Shown: piece by piece, positions 26,666-35,216 of the stretch
How the letters are laid out: each line of letters starts with the position of its first letter
Position numbering within the stretch: position 1 is the stretch's first letter
Assembly: GCA_028679185.1 (NCBI GenBank)
Contig: JAJRBZ010000058.1
Location: forward strand, 1-64,000
Reading direction: 5' to 3'
Length of the DNA stretch: 64,000 nt
Source: Methanoregula sp.
GTDB lineage: Archaea > Halobacteriota > Methanomicrobia > Methanomicrobiales > Methanospirillaceae
Notes under the pieces: model-generated
What the model saw: the letters and a program-made list of their open reading frames with translations, nothing else
Database searches by the model: none
What the model was told of the DNA's origin: nothing
Made by a program: the position numbers and the translations under genes

Positions 26666-27820
26666 ATGATGGAGATAACCGAAGGATCGCATGCCGTGGC
26701 AGATGCAGTCCGTCTCTGTCGTCCGCAGGTGATCTCAGCATACCCGATTACGCCGCAGACGCATATCGTCGAGGCACTCGCTGATATGGTTGCAAATTGT
26801 CAGCTTGACGCGGAATACATGACTGTCGAGAACGAATTATCTGCGCTTTCAGCCTGCATTGGTGCAAGCGCTGCAGGTTCCCGCACCTATTCTGCAACAA
26901 CATCACAGGGACTCGCACTTATGTTCGAGGTATGTTTTAATGCCGCAGGCATGCGTCTCCCTATCGTGATGTCCATTGCCAACCGGGCTCTGGGTGCACC
27001 CCTGTCAATCTGGAATGATCAGCAGGATTCAATATCTCTCCGGGATGCAGGCTGGCTCCAGTTCTATGCCGAGGATAACCAGGAAGCAACTGACCTGCAC
27101 TACCTAGCATACCGTGTTGCCGAAGACCATTCAGTTCTGCTCCCCGCATTTGTCTGCTTTGATGGCTTCATCCTTTCTCATACCTATGAACCCATCAATA
27201 TGCTCTCGCAGGAGGATGTCGATCGATTCCTTCCGAAATTTTCACCCTACGAACGGCTTGATGCTGCTGATCCGATCAGTTTTGGTATGTATGCCACACC
27301 GGATTATTATCATGAATTCCGGTACGAAATGGATCGTGCCCTAAAAGAATCAAAGGCAATCATCTATAAGAGAGGAAAGGAATTCGGCCAGATGTTCGGG
27401 AGGGATTATAGTGCGATGGTCGAAGGGTATCGGCTTGAAGATGCAGATACGGCGATTGTAGCAATGGGCTCAATCTGCGGTACAACCAAGGACGCAATCG
27501 ATGAGATGCGTGATGAAGGCAAAAAAGTTGGCCTGCTCAAGATCCGTGTTTTCCGTCCGTTTCCCACTGAAGAAGTGGCAAAGGCACTTTCCCATGTACA
27601 CCGAATTGCCGTGCTTGACAAGAACATTTCACTGGGTGCAAAAGGTGCAGTTGCCTTGGAAGTCAAGGATGCACTCTATGGTTCCGGCATACCGGTAAAG
27701 GGTTATATCATCGGTCTTGGCGGAAGAGACGTCAGAAAGAAAGACATCAAAGCGATTGTCGCACTCGTCGAGAAAGGGCAGGGCGATATGTTCTATGGAC
27801 TGCGCAGGGAGGTGCTGTGA
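26666..27820 (+). CDS. porA: Pyruvate:ferredoxin oxidoreductase, alpha subunit
   Basis: Catalytic subunit of 384 residues. '[15 protein letters not shown]' and '[21 protein letters not shown]' are the PorA pyrimidine-binding and glutamate motifs for thiamine diphosphate, and '[16 protein letters not shown]' follows. The C-terminal transketolase-like domain runs from about 250. GGAGGAG sits just before the start; two adjacent ATGs (26666, 26669) are possible. Ends one base before porB. Confidence 0.96.
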   Translation: MMEITEGSHAVADAVRLCRPQVISAYPITPQTHIVEALADMVANCQLDAEYMTVENELSALSACIGASAAGSRTYSATTSQGLALMFEVCFNAAGMRLPIVMSIANRALGAPLSIWNDQQDSISLRDAGWLQFYAEDNQEATDLHYLAYRVAEDHSVLLPAFVCFDGFILSHTYEPINMLSQEDVDRFLPKFSPYERLDAADPISFGMYATPDYYHEFRYEMDRALKESKAIIYKRGKEFGQMFGRDYSAMVEGYRLEDADTAIVAMGSICGTTKDAIDEMRDEGKKVGLLKIRVFRPFPTEEVAKALSHVHRIAVLDKNISLGAKGAVALEVKDALYGSGIPVKGYIIGLGGRDVRKKDIKAIVALVEKGQGDMFYGLRREVL

Positions 27821-27821
27821 G

Positions 27822-28718
27822 ATGGTCGACAAAACCCTTGAATTATTTGATTGCGGACACCGGGCATGTGGCGGGTGTGGTGCAGCACTGGTGGCAAGAC
27901 TGGTAACAAAAGCTGCCGGCCCGGATACCATTGTTGTTTCATCAACGGGGTGCATGGAAGTGTTCTCCACACCCTACCCGGAGACTGCCTGGAAGGTGCC
28001 GTGGATTCACTCCCTCTTTGAAAATGCTTCGGCAGTTGCATCCGGTATCGAAGTGGCGCTCAAAAAACAAGGCAGGAAAGAGAAAGTGGTGGTCATGGGG
28101 GGTGACGGGGCAACTTTCGATATCGGTATGATCTGTATCAGTGGTGCCTTTGAACGCGGTCATGATATCACATACATATGCTACGACAATGAAGCCTATA
28201 TGAACACCGGCATCCAGCGTTCAGGTGCCACTCCCTATGACGCGAGTACTACAACAAGCCCGTCAGGTAAATGTTCATTTGGCAATAAACGTCCCAAAAA
28301 AGACATGCCGCAGATTCTTGCAGCACATGGCGCTCCATACGTTGCAACTGCTTCAATAGCTTATCCTGCGGATCTCATGAAAAAAGTAGAGAAGGCGATT
28401 AATACCAAAGGTCCCTGCTACGTTCAGGTCCATGCGCCCTGTTGTACCGGGTGGGGTTTTGAAGGGGAGCAGACCATTGCTGTTGGCAAACTGGCAATCG
28501 AGACAGGACTCTGGGTCAATTATGAAATGGTCGATGGAAAAGTAGTAAAAGCAAAAAAAGTCGTGCGCAAGCCTGTCGAAGAATACTTAAAAATCCAGAA
28601 ACGGTTCCGTCACCTGTTCAAACCAACCCGGCAGGGTGCTGAAATCGCTGCCATCCAGGCTATCGCTGATAAAAATGCAGAAAAATATGCCATCGATATT
28701 AAACTTAAAAAAGAATAA
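27822..28718 (+). CDS. porB: Pyruvate:ferredoxin oxidoreductase, beta subunit
   Basis: Thiamine-diphosphate and [4Fe-4S]-binding subunit of 298 residues. Cluster ligands appear in '[14 protein letters not shown]', 'SSTGCMEVF' and 'PCCTGWGF'; the diphosphate/Mg motif starts at '[10 protein letters not shown]' and continues to '[11 protein letters not shown]'. The frame is open further upstream (to 27717), but that overlaps porA and the ATG at 27822 is the family start. Last gene of the operon; an oligo-T run follows the stop. Confidence 0.96.
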   Translation: MVDKTLELFDCGHRACGGCGAALVARLVTKAAGPDTIVVSSTGCMEVFSTPYPETAWKVPWIHSLFENASAVASGIEVALKKQGRKEKVVVMGGDGATFDIGMICISGAFERGHDITYICYDNEAYMNTGIQRSGATPYDASTTTSPSGKCSFGNKRPKKDMPQILAAHGAPYVATASIAYPADLMKKVEKAINTKGPCYVQVHAPCCTGWGFEGEQTIAVGKLAIETGLWVNYEMVDGKVVKAKKVVRKPVEEYLKIQKRFRHLFKPTRQGAEIAAIQAIADKNAEKYAIDIKLKKE

Positions 28719-28730
28719 ATAATTATTGTC

Positions 28731-28738
28731 TTTTTTTT
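28731..28738 (+). terminator. Oligo-T terminator after porGDAB
   Basis: Eight consecutive T residues begin 13 bases after the porB stop. Archaeal RNA polymerase terminates at such runs without a required hairpin. Confidence 0.55.
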
Positions 28739-28833
28739 ACCTGTAATGATCCCTGCTGCTTCCGGATACCAGGGAATTATCTGGCGGATATCAACAATGT
28801 TAATAGGGGGCAGGGAAACATTAGTAAGAGACC

Positions 28834-28907
28834 GGGCTCGTGGTCTAGTCGGTTATGACGTCGCCCTTACACGGCGGAGGTCGCCGGTTCGAATCCGGCC
28901 GGGCCCA
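28834..28907 (+). tRNA. tRNA-Val (anticodon UAC)
   Basis: 74-base tRNA. The acceptor stem GGGCTCG pairs with CGGGCCC (one T-G wobble) and the discriminator base is A. The anticodon stem TCGCC/GGCGG closes the loop CTTACAC, so the anticodon is TAC, reading valine codons. The T-arm contains GGTTCGAATCC. The CCA end is not encoded and no intron is present. An oligo-T run at 28928 follows. It stands alone between porB and the FKBP gene. Confidence 0.95.
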
Positions 28908-28927
28908 TGGTATTTTCAGGTCCTCTG

Positions 28928-28936
28928 TTTTTTTTT
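28928..28936 (+). terminator. Oligo-T terminator after tRNA-Val
   Basis: Nine consecutive T residues 20 bases after the mature 3' end of the tRNA. Confidence 0.6.
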
Positions 28937-29081
28937 AATCTGAAAAATCAGCGGCAGGGAAACTCAAAAATTAATGTTAGTCTGAATCTTACCTCAACAC
29001 GACGATCAGGCTCGCATTTACGAAAGAAAAAAGGGTAAATATTGCCGGTCATTGTTAAATATTTTTGTCGCTCTGATTTCA

Positions 29082-29195
29082 TGCAGGTTCTCATGCTCCA
29101 TACGTCATAATGCAACCGGAGAAATTAATATCGCAATTCGCACAGTATTAAAAGAAACAACATATGGGTCAGATTGCGATACAACGTCCCATTCA
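29082..29195 (+). pseudogene. Possible remnant of an IS200/IS605-type TnpB C-terminus
   Basis: The 340-base stretch between the tRNA terminator and the FKBP gene has no intact gene. In one frame it reads 'HNATGEINIAIRTVLKE' followed by 'TTYGSD', which resembles the end of TnpB/OrfB proteins (a D-x-N-A-x-x-N-I pattern followed by a K-x-A-T-x-G stretch). Two cysteines precede it but not in a clear zinc-finger spacing. The resemblance is by eye only, and no flanking ends were seen. The rest of 28937-29281 shows nothing I can name. Confidence 0.2.
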
Positions 29196-29281
29196 GACAT
29201 CTGTAGCTGCTGGTCGAATCCAGTCATTCCACCAGGTAATTCCTGTGTATATTACAATAAAAAAGATTTGAAAATTACCGG

Positions 29282-29848
29282 TTATTTCTGGTTAATCGAT
29301 ACAAGCCTTATAGAGAAAGTAAGGTTCTGCCCAGCCAGTTCATGATTCTCATCCAAAATAACCGTCGAAGCCGTAACATTAATGACTTTTACCGTACTGA
29401 CTGTCCCCTCGGTTGTACTTCGGATGGAATAGTACTGTCCTTCTAAAGGAGTTACGTTAACAGGGAATATTGACCGGTTCAGGACATGAACAAGTGAACT
29501 GTTGTACAATCCGTACGCTTTTTCAGAAGGAATCCTGACTGTCTTTGACTCATTTACCGCCATTCCGGTGACGGCTTGTTCAAAACCCGAAATCACCATC
29601 CCCTCCCCAAGGGTAAACGTCAACAGTTTAGCATCCACGTTTGAGTCAAAAATGGTACCATTATCCAGTGTTCCCGTATAATAGACACTTACGGTATCAC
29701 CAGTCTTTGCGACAAACGGATTGAATAATGCAATTACGATAATAGCAATAATAACAATTCCCGTTGCCGCCAAAATTCCATATCGGACCTGCTTTTTTTT
29801 CCGGGCGACAACTGCTTCTTTACCCTTGATTTTTTCTGATTTCTTCAT
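29282..29848 (-). CDS. Membrane-anchored FKBP-type peptidyl-prolyl cis-trans isomerase
   Basis: Protein of 188 residues: a basic N-terminus, one membrane helix (about 25-45, 'ILAATGIVIIAIIVIALF'), then an FKBP domain facing outward ('GDTVSVYYTGTLDNGTIFDSN', 'GEGMVISGFEQAVTGMAVNESKTV' and 'SEKAYGLYN'), with the insert-in-flap and long C-terminal strand of archaeal SlyD-like FKBPs. Likely a folding helper for exported proteins. The frame opens 18 codons upstream, but the ATG at 29848 begins a normal K-rich start. It stands alone. Confidence 0.9.
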   Translation of the reverse strand: MKKSEKIKGKEAVVARKKKQVRYGILAATGIVIIAIIVIALFNPFVAKTGDTVSVYYTGTLDNGTIFDSNVDAKLLTFTLGEGMVISGFEQAVTGMAVNESKTVRIPSEKAYGLYNSSLVHVLNRSIFPVNVTPLEGQYYSIRSTTEGTVSTVKVINVTASTVILDENHELAGQNLTFSIRLVSINQK

Positions 29849-30089
29849 AGTGCTCGTATACACAATAATCCTGTACCCATATACTTGTTGACTCAGGAAC
29901 ACCTAATAGAAAAGCAAGCAAGAGGATTTTTCATTGCACCCACGTCAGATGAACTGGACCTGATATTCCTGTTGGATTAATGCTCCTGCCATTTTATCAT
30001 TACTTCACAGGCATAGGTCAAAGATTTGATCAGCTCTATCACGATTGCACTGTATTTATACATTCACAACGCACGTAGTGATGTTGAAT

Positions 30090-30983
30090 ATGTCTGATGA
30101 GGTAAGAGTTGCAGATGTCGCCGGTAAGAAAGTCCAGTGGGACCCGGCACAGATGCGCAAAATCCAGGAACATCCCTGTTTTTCTGAAAAGGCATGCCAC
30201 GCATTCGGGCGTTGTCATATTCCGGTAGCACCCAAATGCAACATCCAGTGTAACTACTGTATTCGTGACTTTGACTGCGTGAATGAGAGCCGCCCCGGTG
30301 TCACCACAAAAGTTCTAAATCCTGATGAATCCATGGATTTGGTCAAAAAAGTTGTGGACAAATACAATTATATCAAGGTCGTCGGTATTGCCGGGCCAGG
30401 AGAGCCGCTTGCAAATGAAGAGACGTTTGAAACGCTCCGCCGCCTTCATGAGCAGTACCCCAACGTCATTAAGTGTATCAGTACAAACGGTCTGTTGCTT
30501 CCGGAAAAGATCGACCTGCTCCAGAAATACGATGTTGGGAATATCACAGTAACCCTGAACGCTATTGACCCCGAGATTGGCGCTAAAATCTATCAGTTTA
30601 TCGATTATAAGGGAAAGCGCTATACAGGGATAGAAGGTGCAAAAATACTCCTCTCCCAGCAGTTAAAAGGTATTGAAGAAGCTGTAAAGCGACACATGAT
30701 TGTAAAAATCAACACGGTCTATATTCCGGGCATCAACGACGACCATATTCCGGAAATTGCAAAAAAAGTTGGCAAGATGGGGGTCTATACCTTTAACGTA
30801 ATCCCCCTTATAGCACAATACAAATTTGCAGATATTACACCACCAACACCGGAAATGAAGCGCAAAATGCAGGATGTATGCGGGAAATATGTCAAACAGA
30901 TGCGCCATTGCCAGCGGTGCCGGGCAGATGCAATCGGAAAGCTTGGGCACGATATTCAGGCGTGCCTGTATGAAAATAAATAA
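30090..30983 (+). CDS. nifB: NifB-like radical SAM protein (FeMo-cofactor core synthase type, no NifX domain)
   Basis: Radical SAM enzyme of 297 residues. The cluster motif is C50-x3-C54-x2-C57 in 'APKCNIQCNYCIRDFDC'. The upstream 'HPCFSEKACH' and downstream 'NESRPGV' are specific NifB landmarks, as is 'GIAGPGEPLAN'. NifB fuses two [4Fe-4S] clusters into the 8Fe core of the nitrogenase cofactor. The protein lacks a C-terminal NifX-like domain, as is usual in methanogens. No nifHDK is in the window, so it acts with distant genes or has another role. ATGs at 30081 and 30090 are both possible; GTGAT sits well for the second. Confidence 0.9.
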   Translation: MSDEVRVADVAGKKVQWDPAQMRKIQEHPCFSEKACHAFGRCHIPVAPKCNIQCNYCIRDFDCVNESRPGVTTKVLNPDESMDLVKKVVDKYNYIKVVGIAGPGEPLANEETFETLRRLHEQYPNVIKCISTNGLLLPEKIDLLQKYDVGNITVTLNAIDPEIGAKIYQFIDYKGKRYTGIEGAKILLSQQLKGIEEAVKRHMIVKINTVYIPGINDDHIPEIAKKVGKMGVYTFNVIPLIAQYKFADITPPTPEMKRKMQDVCGKYVKQMRHCQRCRADAIGKLGHDIQACLYENK

Positions 30984-30986
30984 TTC

Positions 30987-30994
30987 TTTTTTTT
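30987..30994 (+). terminator. Oligo-T terminator after nifB
   Basis: Eight consecutive T residues begin four bases after the nifB stop, followed by further T-rich sequence. Confidence 0.55.
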
Positions 30995-31136
30995 CTTATT
31001 TTCACTTCTTGCCCAAAAAGAGAGCGCTGTTCGCAAATTTATTCTGGCACAGTCTATCCTTTTCATAACAGTTTACCCATTGTATTAAATTCATATGAAT
31101 TGGAAAAAAAGCCGGATAAAAGAGCAGGGATATAAT

Positions 31137-31619
31137 TTAGTTAAGAATAGTTGTGAATGGTTGGGGTGTTCTTTCAAACATGCTGCGTAATGTCATGATC
31201 CGGTTCAACTCATCGATAACCGTTTGCAATGAGGGAGGTATCGCAGAGTCCTCAGCGTTTACTGTCTTGCTATGGTAACTTATAGAGTATTTTATCACAT
31301 CGACACTGCCGTGTCGAGCCGAATAATTCCCTTCCAGCATCGAAAACTGTGATTTATTAAAAATCATGTTAATTCTATCAATATCCGACTGGTTCAGCTC
31401 AATCTCGCGATTAATGTCCTTTCCTGATACAACAGCGACACCGTTGTCAAAGATGACTAAACGATCATTAAAGCCGGCGAACCCCCCAGTACGGTAATAA
31501 TCAACCAATACAGCAGGTACCAGGGGGTGTGATACAGGAGGAGTTTTCGAACCAAGACAACCGGATACTATTATTATCGCAATAATTAAAAGTCCGAGCA
31601 ACACCAGCCATTTCTTCAT
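31137..31619 (-). CDS. Small lipoprotein of unknown function
   Basis: Protein of 160 residues with a lipoprotein signal peptide: K-K-W start, hydrophobic core, and lipobox VSGC with cysteine at 21. The mature part is short and beta-rich and contains 'DYYRTGGFAGFNDRLVIFDNG' (broken here by ordinary residues), reminiscent of many uncharacterised methanogen exported proteins. I do not recognise the family. It shares the minus strand with the next gene, 38 bases away, and may be co-transcribed. Confidence 0.7.
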   Translation of the reverse strand: MKKWLVLLGLLIIAIIIVSGCLGSKTPPVSHPLVPAVLVDYYRTGGFAGFNDRLVIFDNGVAVVSGKDINREIELNQSDIDRINMIFNKSQFSMLEGNYSARHGSVDVIKYSISYHSKTVNAEDSAIPPSLQTVIDELNRIMTLRSMFERTPQPFTTILN

Positions 31620-31657
31620 AAAATCCTTCTTTTTCCTTTAAGTCAAAATTTATCATG

Positions 31658-31987
31658 CTATATTTGAACAACATCGATTTTTGAAGATTTTGCTGCTGCC
31701 TTTCGTTCCGGAAGGACCTCTTCAAGGGCTTTGATCAGACTGTCAACTTTTTCATTTGCAAACACAGCTTTGAATGCAGCCAGCTCAGCGGCATTCATGA
31801 TCATGATGCCCTTTTTCTTCATGGGAAGACCGTGTTCACCTATCGGATTGATGTCTATGGCAAGGGATGCAGCCCTGTTCTTTGTTGCAGGGAGTCTGAT
31901 AATGGAAACACCTTTTACCGAAGTGTTTTTACGCTCCCAGTCCTGTCCCTCTTCAATAAATGTTTTGAGAGTTTGTGTTAATTCCAT
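31658..31987 (-). CDS. Conserved-looking 109-residue protein, function unknown
   Basis: Soluble, charged protein with no signal or membrane helix. It begins 'MELTQTLKTFIEEGQDW' and has a central 'IIRLPATKNRAASLAIDINP' strand pattern that reads like a small nucleic-acid-binding fold, but no named domain is visible. 'MNAAELAAFKAVF' suggests a helix. It precedes the lipoprotein gene on the same strand. Codon use matches its neighbours, so it is likely a true gene. The function cannot be stated. Confidence 0.7.
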   Translation of the reverse strand: MELTQTLKTFIEEGQDWERKNTSVKGVSIIRLPATKNRAASLAIDINPIGEHGLPMKKKGIMIMNAAELAAFKAVFANEKVDSLIKALEEVLPERKAAAKSSKIDVVQI

Positions 31988-32148
31988 AAAAAGAACTATT
32001 GATTTATATATTAAAAGGCTATTCGTTGTGATTCGAAAGTGCTTTCAATTCGTAAAACGTCTGACTGTTTGCCTTAACCGACTGCATTGATTACAAGACA
32101 TGTCATACATGAAACAGTTACAGTTGTTCACTGACTACGGGATTGATC

Positions 32149-32997
32149 ATGCCAGAAATAATCCTATCTCATAACCAGCAATTTTCGCTCGATCAGACAC
32201 TCGGTTGCGGACAGGTGTTCAGATGGGATCGAACCGGGAATGGATGGTGGTATGGTGTCGTGGGGGAAAGGGTTATCAGAATACGAAAGGACGGTTCCCG
32301 GCTTATTTTTAAAGGCGCGCCATCATCATTGATTATCAAGTATTTTTCACTTGATCTGGATCTCCGCCCTATCCTGACATCCATTGACCAGGATCCTTTC
32401 ATCCATGCTGCGATTAATCAATGTACCGGACTCCGTTTGATCCGGCAGCCAAAATGGGAGTGCCTCGTCTCTTACATATGTTCGACAAACTCCAATATTC
32501 CCATGATACGTCGTCGGATTGCAACTATTGCACAACAGTTCGGGAAAGAAATTACTTTTGAAGAGAAGACCTATTTTTCCTTTCCCGATCCTTTTGCCAT
32601 CTCATGTTCAGGAGGGTATGCAATCTCCGACTGTAAACTGGGTTACCGTACCCCTTATGTCCTTGATACTGCCTGTAAGATTGCTGATGTCAGAAAGTGG
32701 GAGGATACCATCACTGCATTGCCCTACGAGGATGCACGCCGCCAACTGATGAAACTGCCGGGAGTAGGACCCAAGGCTGCTGACTGCATACTCCTCTTTG
32801 CCTTCCAGAAATACGAGGCATTCCCGGTAGATGTCTGGATTCGCCGGATAATGCAACACAACTATATAAAAACCCTGAGTACCAGTTCGGCGCTCACGAC
32901 AAAGGAATACGAAACAATACGACGTTTTGCAAAAAGTCACTTCGGTGAGTATTGCGGATACGCGCAGGAATACCTGTATGCTGCACGTGAAAGGTAA
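32149..32997 (+). CDS. OGG1-type 8-oxoguanine DNA glycosylase/AP lyase
   Basis: Base-excision repair enzyme of 282 residues. An N-terminal OGG_N domain (Q11-FSLDQTLGCGQVFRW) precedes the HhH-GPD domain. The helix-hairpin-helix 'MKLPGVGPKAADCILLF' carries the nucleophilic lysine K209, and the aspartate D228 lies in 'FPVDVWIRR'. The K-D spacing of 19 equals K249-D268 of human OGG1. This identifies the OGG1 branch rather than Ogg2/AGOG. A TTG start two codons earlier (32143) is possible. It is convergent with ahcY. Confidence 0.92.
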   Translation: MPEIILSHNQQFSLDQTLGCGQVFRWDRTGNGWWYGVVGERVIRIRKDGSRLIFKGAPSSLIIKYFSLDLDLRPILTSIDQDPFIHAAINQCTGLRLIRQPKWECLVSYICSTNSNIPMIRRRIATIAQQFGKEITFEEKTYFSFPDPFAISCSGGYAISDCKLGYRTPYVLDTACKIADVRKWEDTITALPYEDARRQLMKLPGVGPKAADCILLFAFQKYEAFPVDVWIRRIMQHNYIKTLSTSSALTTKEYETIRRFAKSHFGEYCGYAQEYLYAARER

Positions 32998-33019
32998 CCA
33001 AAAGAGGTATGATGATAGA

Positions 33020-34246
33020 TTATGTTCCGATATCCCAGCTGCAGAGATATTTTTTCTGTTTTTCTGTCATCTTATCTATTGAGAGTCCAAGCGATGAGAG
33101 TTTAAGGTTGGCAACCTGTTCATCAATCTCCTGCGGGACTTCATAGACACCACCTTTGAGAGTCCCGCCGAACTTTGCGATATATTCGGTGCAGAGTGCC
33201 TGAAGAGCAAAACTCAGGTCCATCACTTCAATCGGGTGACCCATGCCTTTGGGAGTCGCGAGATTAACAAGTCGTCCTTCAGCAAGAACATGAACCGCTT
33301 TTCCTTTCAAAAAGAATGTCTCGATACCTTCACGTTGAATAACCTTTTCCGCATTCCTGTGAAGCCACTCGATATCAATCTCGACATTGAAATGCCCGGC
33401 ATTTGATAAAATCGCGCCATCTTTTAATATTTTGAAATGCCTCCCATTCATAACACCGATATTGCCGGTAGTAGTGATGAAGATATCACCACGTGCTGCA
33501 GCCTCGTCCATGGTCATGACATGAAAACCATCCATATGTGCCTCAAGTGCCCGGCGCGGATCAATCTCGGTAATAATGACTTTTGCTCCAAGGCCATGGG
33601 CCTTTTTCGCAAGCCCGCGACCACAATACCCATATCCGGCAACTACCACGTACTTTCCGGCTATCAGCGTATTTGTGGTAATCATTATCGATGCAAGCGC
33701 ACTCTCCCCTGTCCCATGAACATTATCAAAGAAACGCTTCATCGGAGTATCATTGACTGCGACAACGGGAAACCGGAGTTTTTTTTCAGCTGCCATCGAA
33801 CGGAGTCGGTGTATACCAGTCGTCGTTTCCTCACAACCTCCTATAACTTTTTTGAGAAGATCGCGTCGTTTTGTATGAATATAGTGGATTAAATCCATGC
33901 CATCATCGATTGTTATGACCGGCTTTGCATCGAGAACGAGGTTAATTGCTGCATAATATTCTTCGACAGTACAGGCACGTTTTGCGTAGCAGTGGACATT
34001 TTTTACTGTATTAAGAGCATCTGCAACATCATCCTGCGTCGAGAGAGGATTACAGCCAGTTATGTGCACCTCAGCTCCCCCGGCAGCGAGTGTGGAGACA
34101 AGGTTTGCGGTTTTGGCCTCAACATGGAGTGCCATTCCGATAGTCATACCGGCAAACGGCTTCTCCTTCTCAAATCTTTTTCTTATAGCTGCAAGTACCG
34201 GCATATACTGCGCAGCCCACTCTATCTTAAGCAGTCCTGTACTCAT
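33020..34246 (-). CDS. ahcY: S-adenosylhomocysteine hydrolase
   Basis: NAD-dependent enzyme of 408 residues that splits S-adenosylhomocysteine (or a related S-inosylhomocysteine in some methanogens) and so relieves product inhibition of methyltransferases. The archaeal short form lacks the bacterial insert. Visible: 'GMALHVEAKTANLVSTLAAGGAEV', 'DDGMDL' and the NAD fold 'VVAGYGYCGRGLAKKAHGLGAKVI'; 'TGNIGVMNGRHF' and 'SNAGHFNVEID' follow. It is divergent from hisF with 163 bases between the starts; no riboswitch was recognised there. Confidence 0.95.
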   Translation of the reverse strand: MSTGLLKIEWAAQYMPVLAAIRKRFEKEKPFAGMTIGMALHVEAKTANLVSTLAAGGAEVHITGCNPLSTQDDVADALNTVKNVHCYAKRACTVEEYYAAINLVLDAKPVITIDDGMDLIHYIHTKRRDLLKKVIGGCEETTTGIHRLRSMAAEKKLRFPVVAVNDTPMKRFFDNVHGTGESALASIMITTNTLIAGKYVVVAGYGYCGRGLAKKAHGLGAKVIITEIDPRRALEAHMDGFHVMTMDEAAARGDIFITTTGNIGVMNGRHFKILKDGAILSNAGHFNVEIDIEWLHRNAEKVIQREGIETFFLKGKAVHVLAEGRLVNLATPKGMGHPIEVMDLSFALQALCTEYIAKFGGTLKGGVYEVPQEIDEQVANLKLSSLGLSIDKMTEKQKKYLCSWDIGT

Positions 34247-34409
34247 GATACTCCTTGTCGGGGGTGCTTTACCTGAACCTTCCCGGTATTAATGTACCCT
34301 ATGAGTACGCACGCCAAGTTACATAAAAACTCCCAAAAAATCCATTCCAGCAACACATTCCTGACGGTTTGGGGAAACGTAGATAGGGCTTGCACCCCAA
34401 GATTTATCT

Positions 34410-35216
34410 ATGGTGCTCACACGACGGATAATCCCCTGCCTTGACCTCAAGGATGGCAGGGTTGTCAAAGGGACACATTTTGTTTCGCTCCGTGATGCCG
34501 GAGACCCTGTAAAGCTTGCACAACGCTACAACGAGCAGGGTGCGGATGAAGTAGTCTTTTTGGATATCACCGCTTCCCAACAGAAACGCGGTACCATCGT
34601 CGAACTGATCAAGCGGGCAGCAGACGAGCTATTCCTGCCGCTGACTGTTGGCGGGGGCATCCGCTCACTTGACGATATCCAGCAGATCCTGCGTGCGGGT
34701 GCGGATAAGGTGAGTATTAACACAAGTGCGGTGCACGATCCTACTCTTATCACCCGATCCGCTGAGTCGTTCGGCACCCAGTGCATCGTTGTTGCTATAG
34801 ATGTGCGCAGGAACCTTTCACATAATTCTGATGCTATACCAGTACAGCTTCCAAATGGGAATTCCTGTTGGTACGAAGTGGTTATTTATGGAGGGAGTAA
34901 ACCAACCGGTATCGATGCAATTGCCTGGGCGAAAGAGGCAGAAGGGCGGGGCGCCGGGGAAATCCTGCTCACCAGCATGGAGACTGATGGTACGAAGAAT
35001 GGCTTTGATATCCCCATCACAGCGGCAATATCTGACGCAATAGGAATTCCCCTCGTCGCAAGCGGTGGTGTAGGTACTCTGGAGCATTTCTATGAAGGTT
35101 TTACTGCAGGAAAGGCAGACGCCTGTCTTGCCGCGAGTATCTTCCACTACGGCGAATTTACTGTCCGTGATGTAAAAGAGTATCTTAAAGGTCGGGGAAT
35201 CCCGGTACGGCTCTGA
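34410..35216 (+). CDS. hisF: Imidazole glycerol phosphate synthase, cyclase subunit
   Basis: TIM-barrel enzyme of 268 residues of histidine biosynthesis. The catalytic aspartates are D12 ('[15 protein letters not shown]') and the later one in 'VVAIDVRRN'. Phosphate loops 'VGGGIRS' and 'ASGGVG' are present. Its partner HisH is not in the window. The 3' end overlaps the convergent pheT gene by 32 bases, an unusually long tail-to-tail overlap, though both C-termini look normal in length. Confidence 0.95.
   Translation: MVLTRRIIPCLDLKDGRVVKGTHFVSLRDAGDPVKLAQRYNEQGADEVVFLDITASQQKRGTIVELIKRAADELFLPLTVGGGIRSLDDIQQILRAGADKVSINTSAVHDPTLITRSAESFGTQCIVVAIDVRRNLSHNSDAIPVQLPNGNSCWYEVVIYGGSKPTGIDAIAWAKEAEGRGAGEILLTSMETDGTKNGFDIPITAAISDAIGIPLVASGGVGTLEHFYEGFTAGKADACLAASIFHYGEFTVRDVKEYLKGRGIPVRL

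Noticed and set aside
34247..34409. SAM-related riboswitch before ahcY
   Set aside because: No recognisable conserved riboswitch core; only ordinary intergenic sequence.
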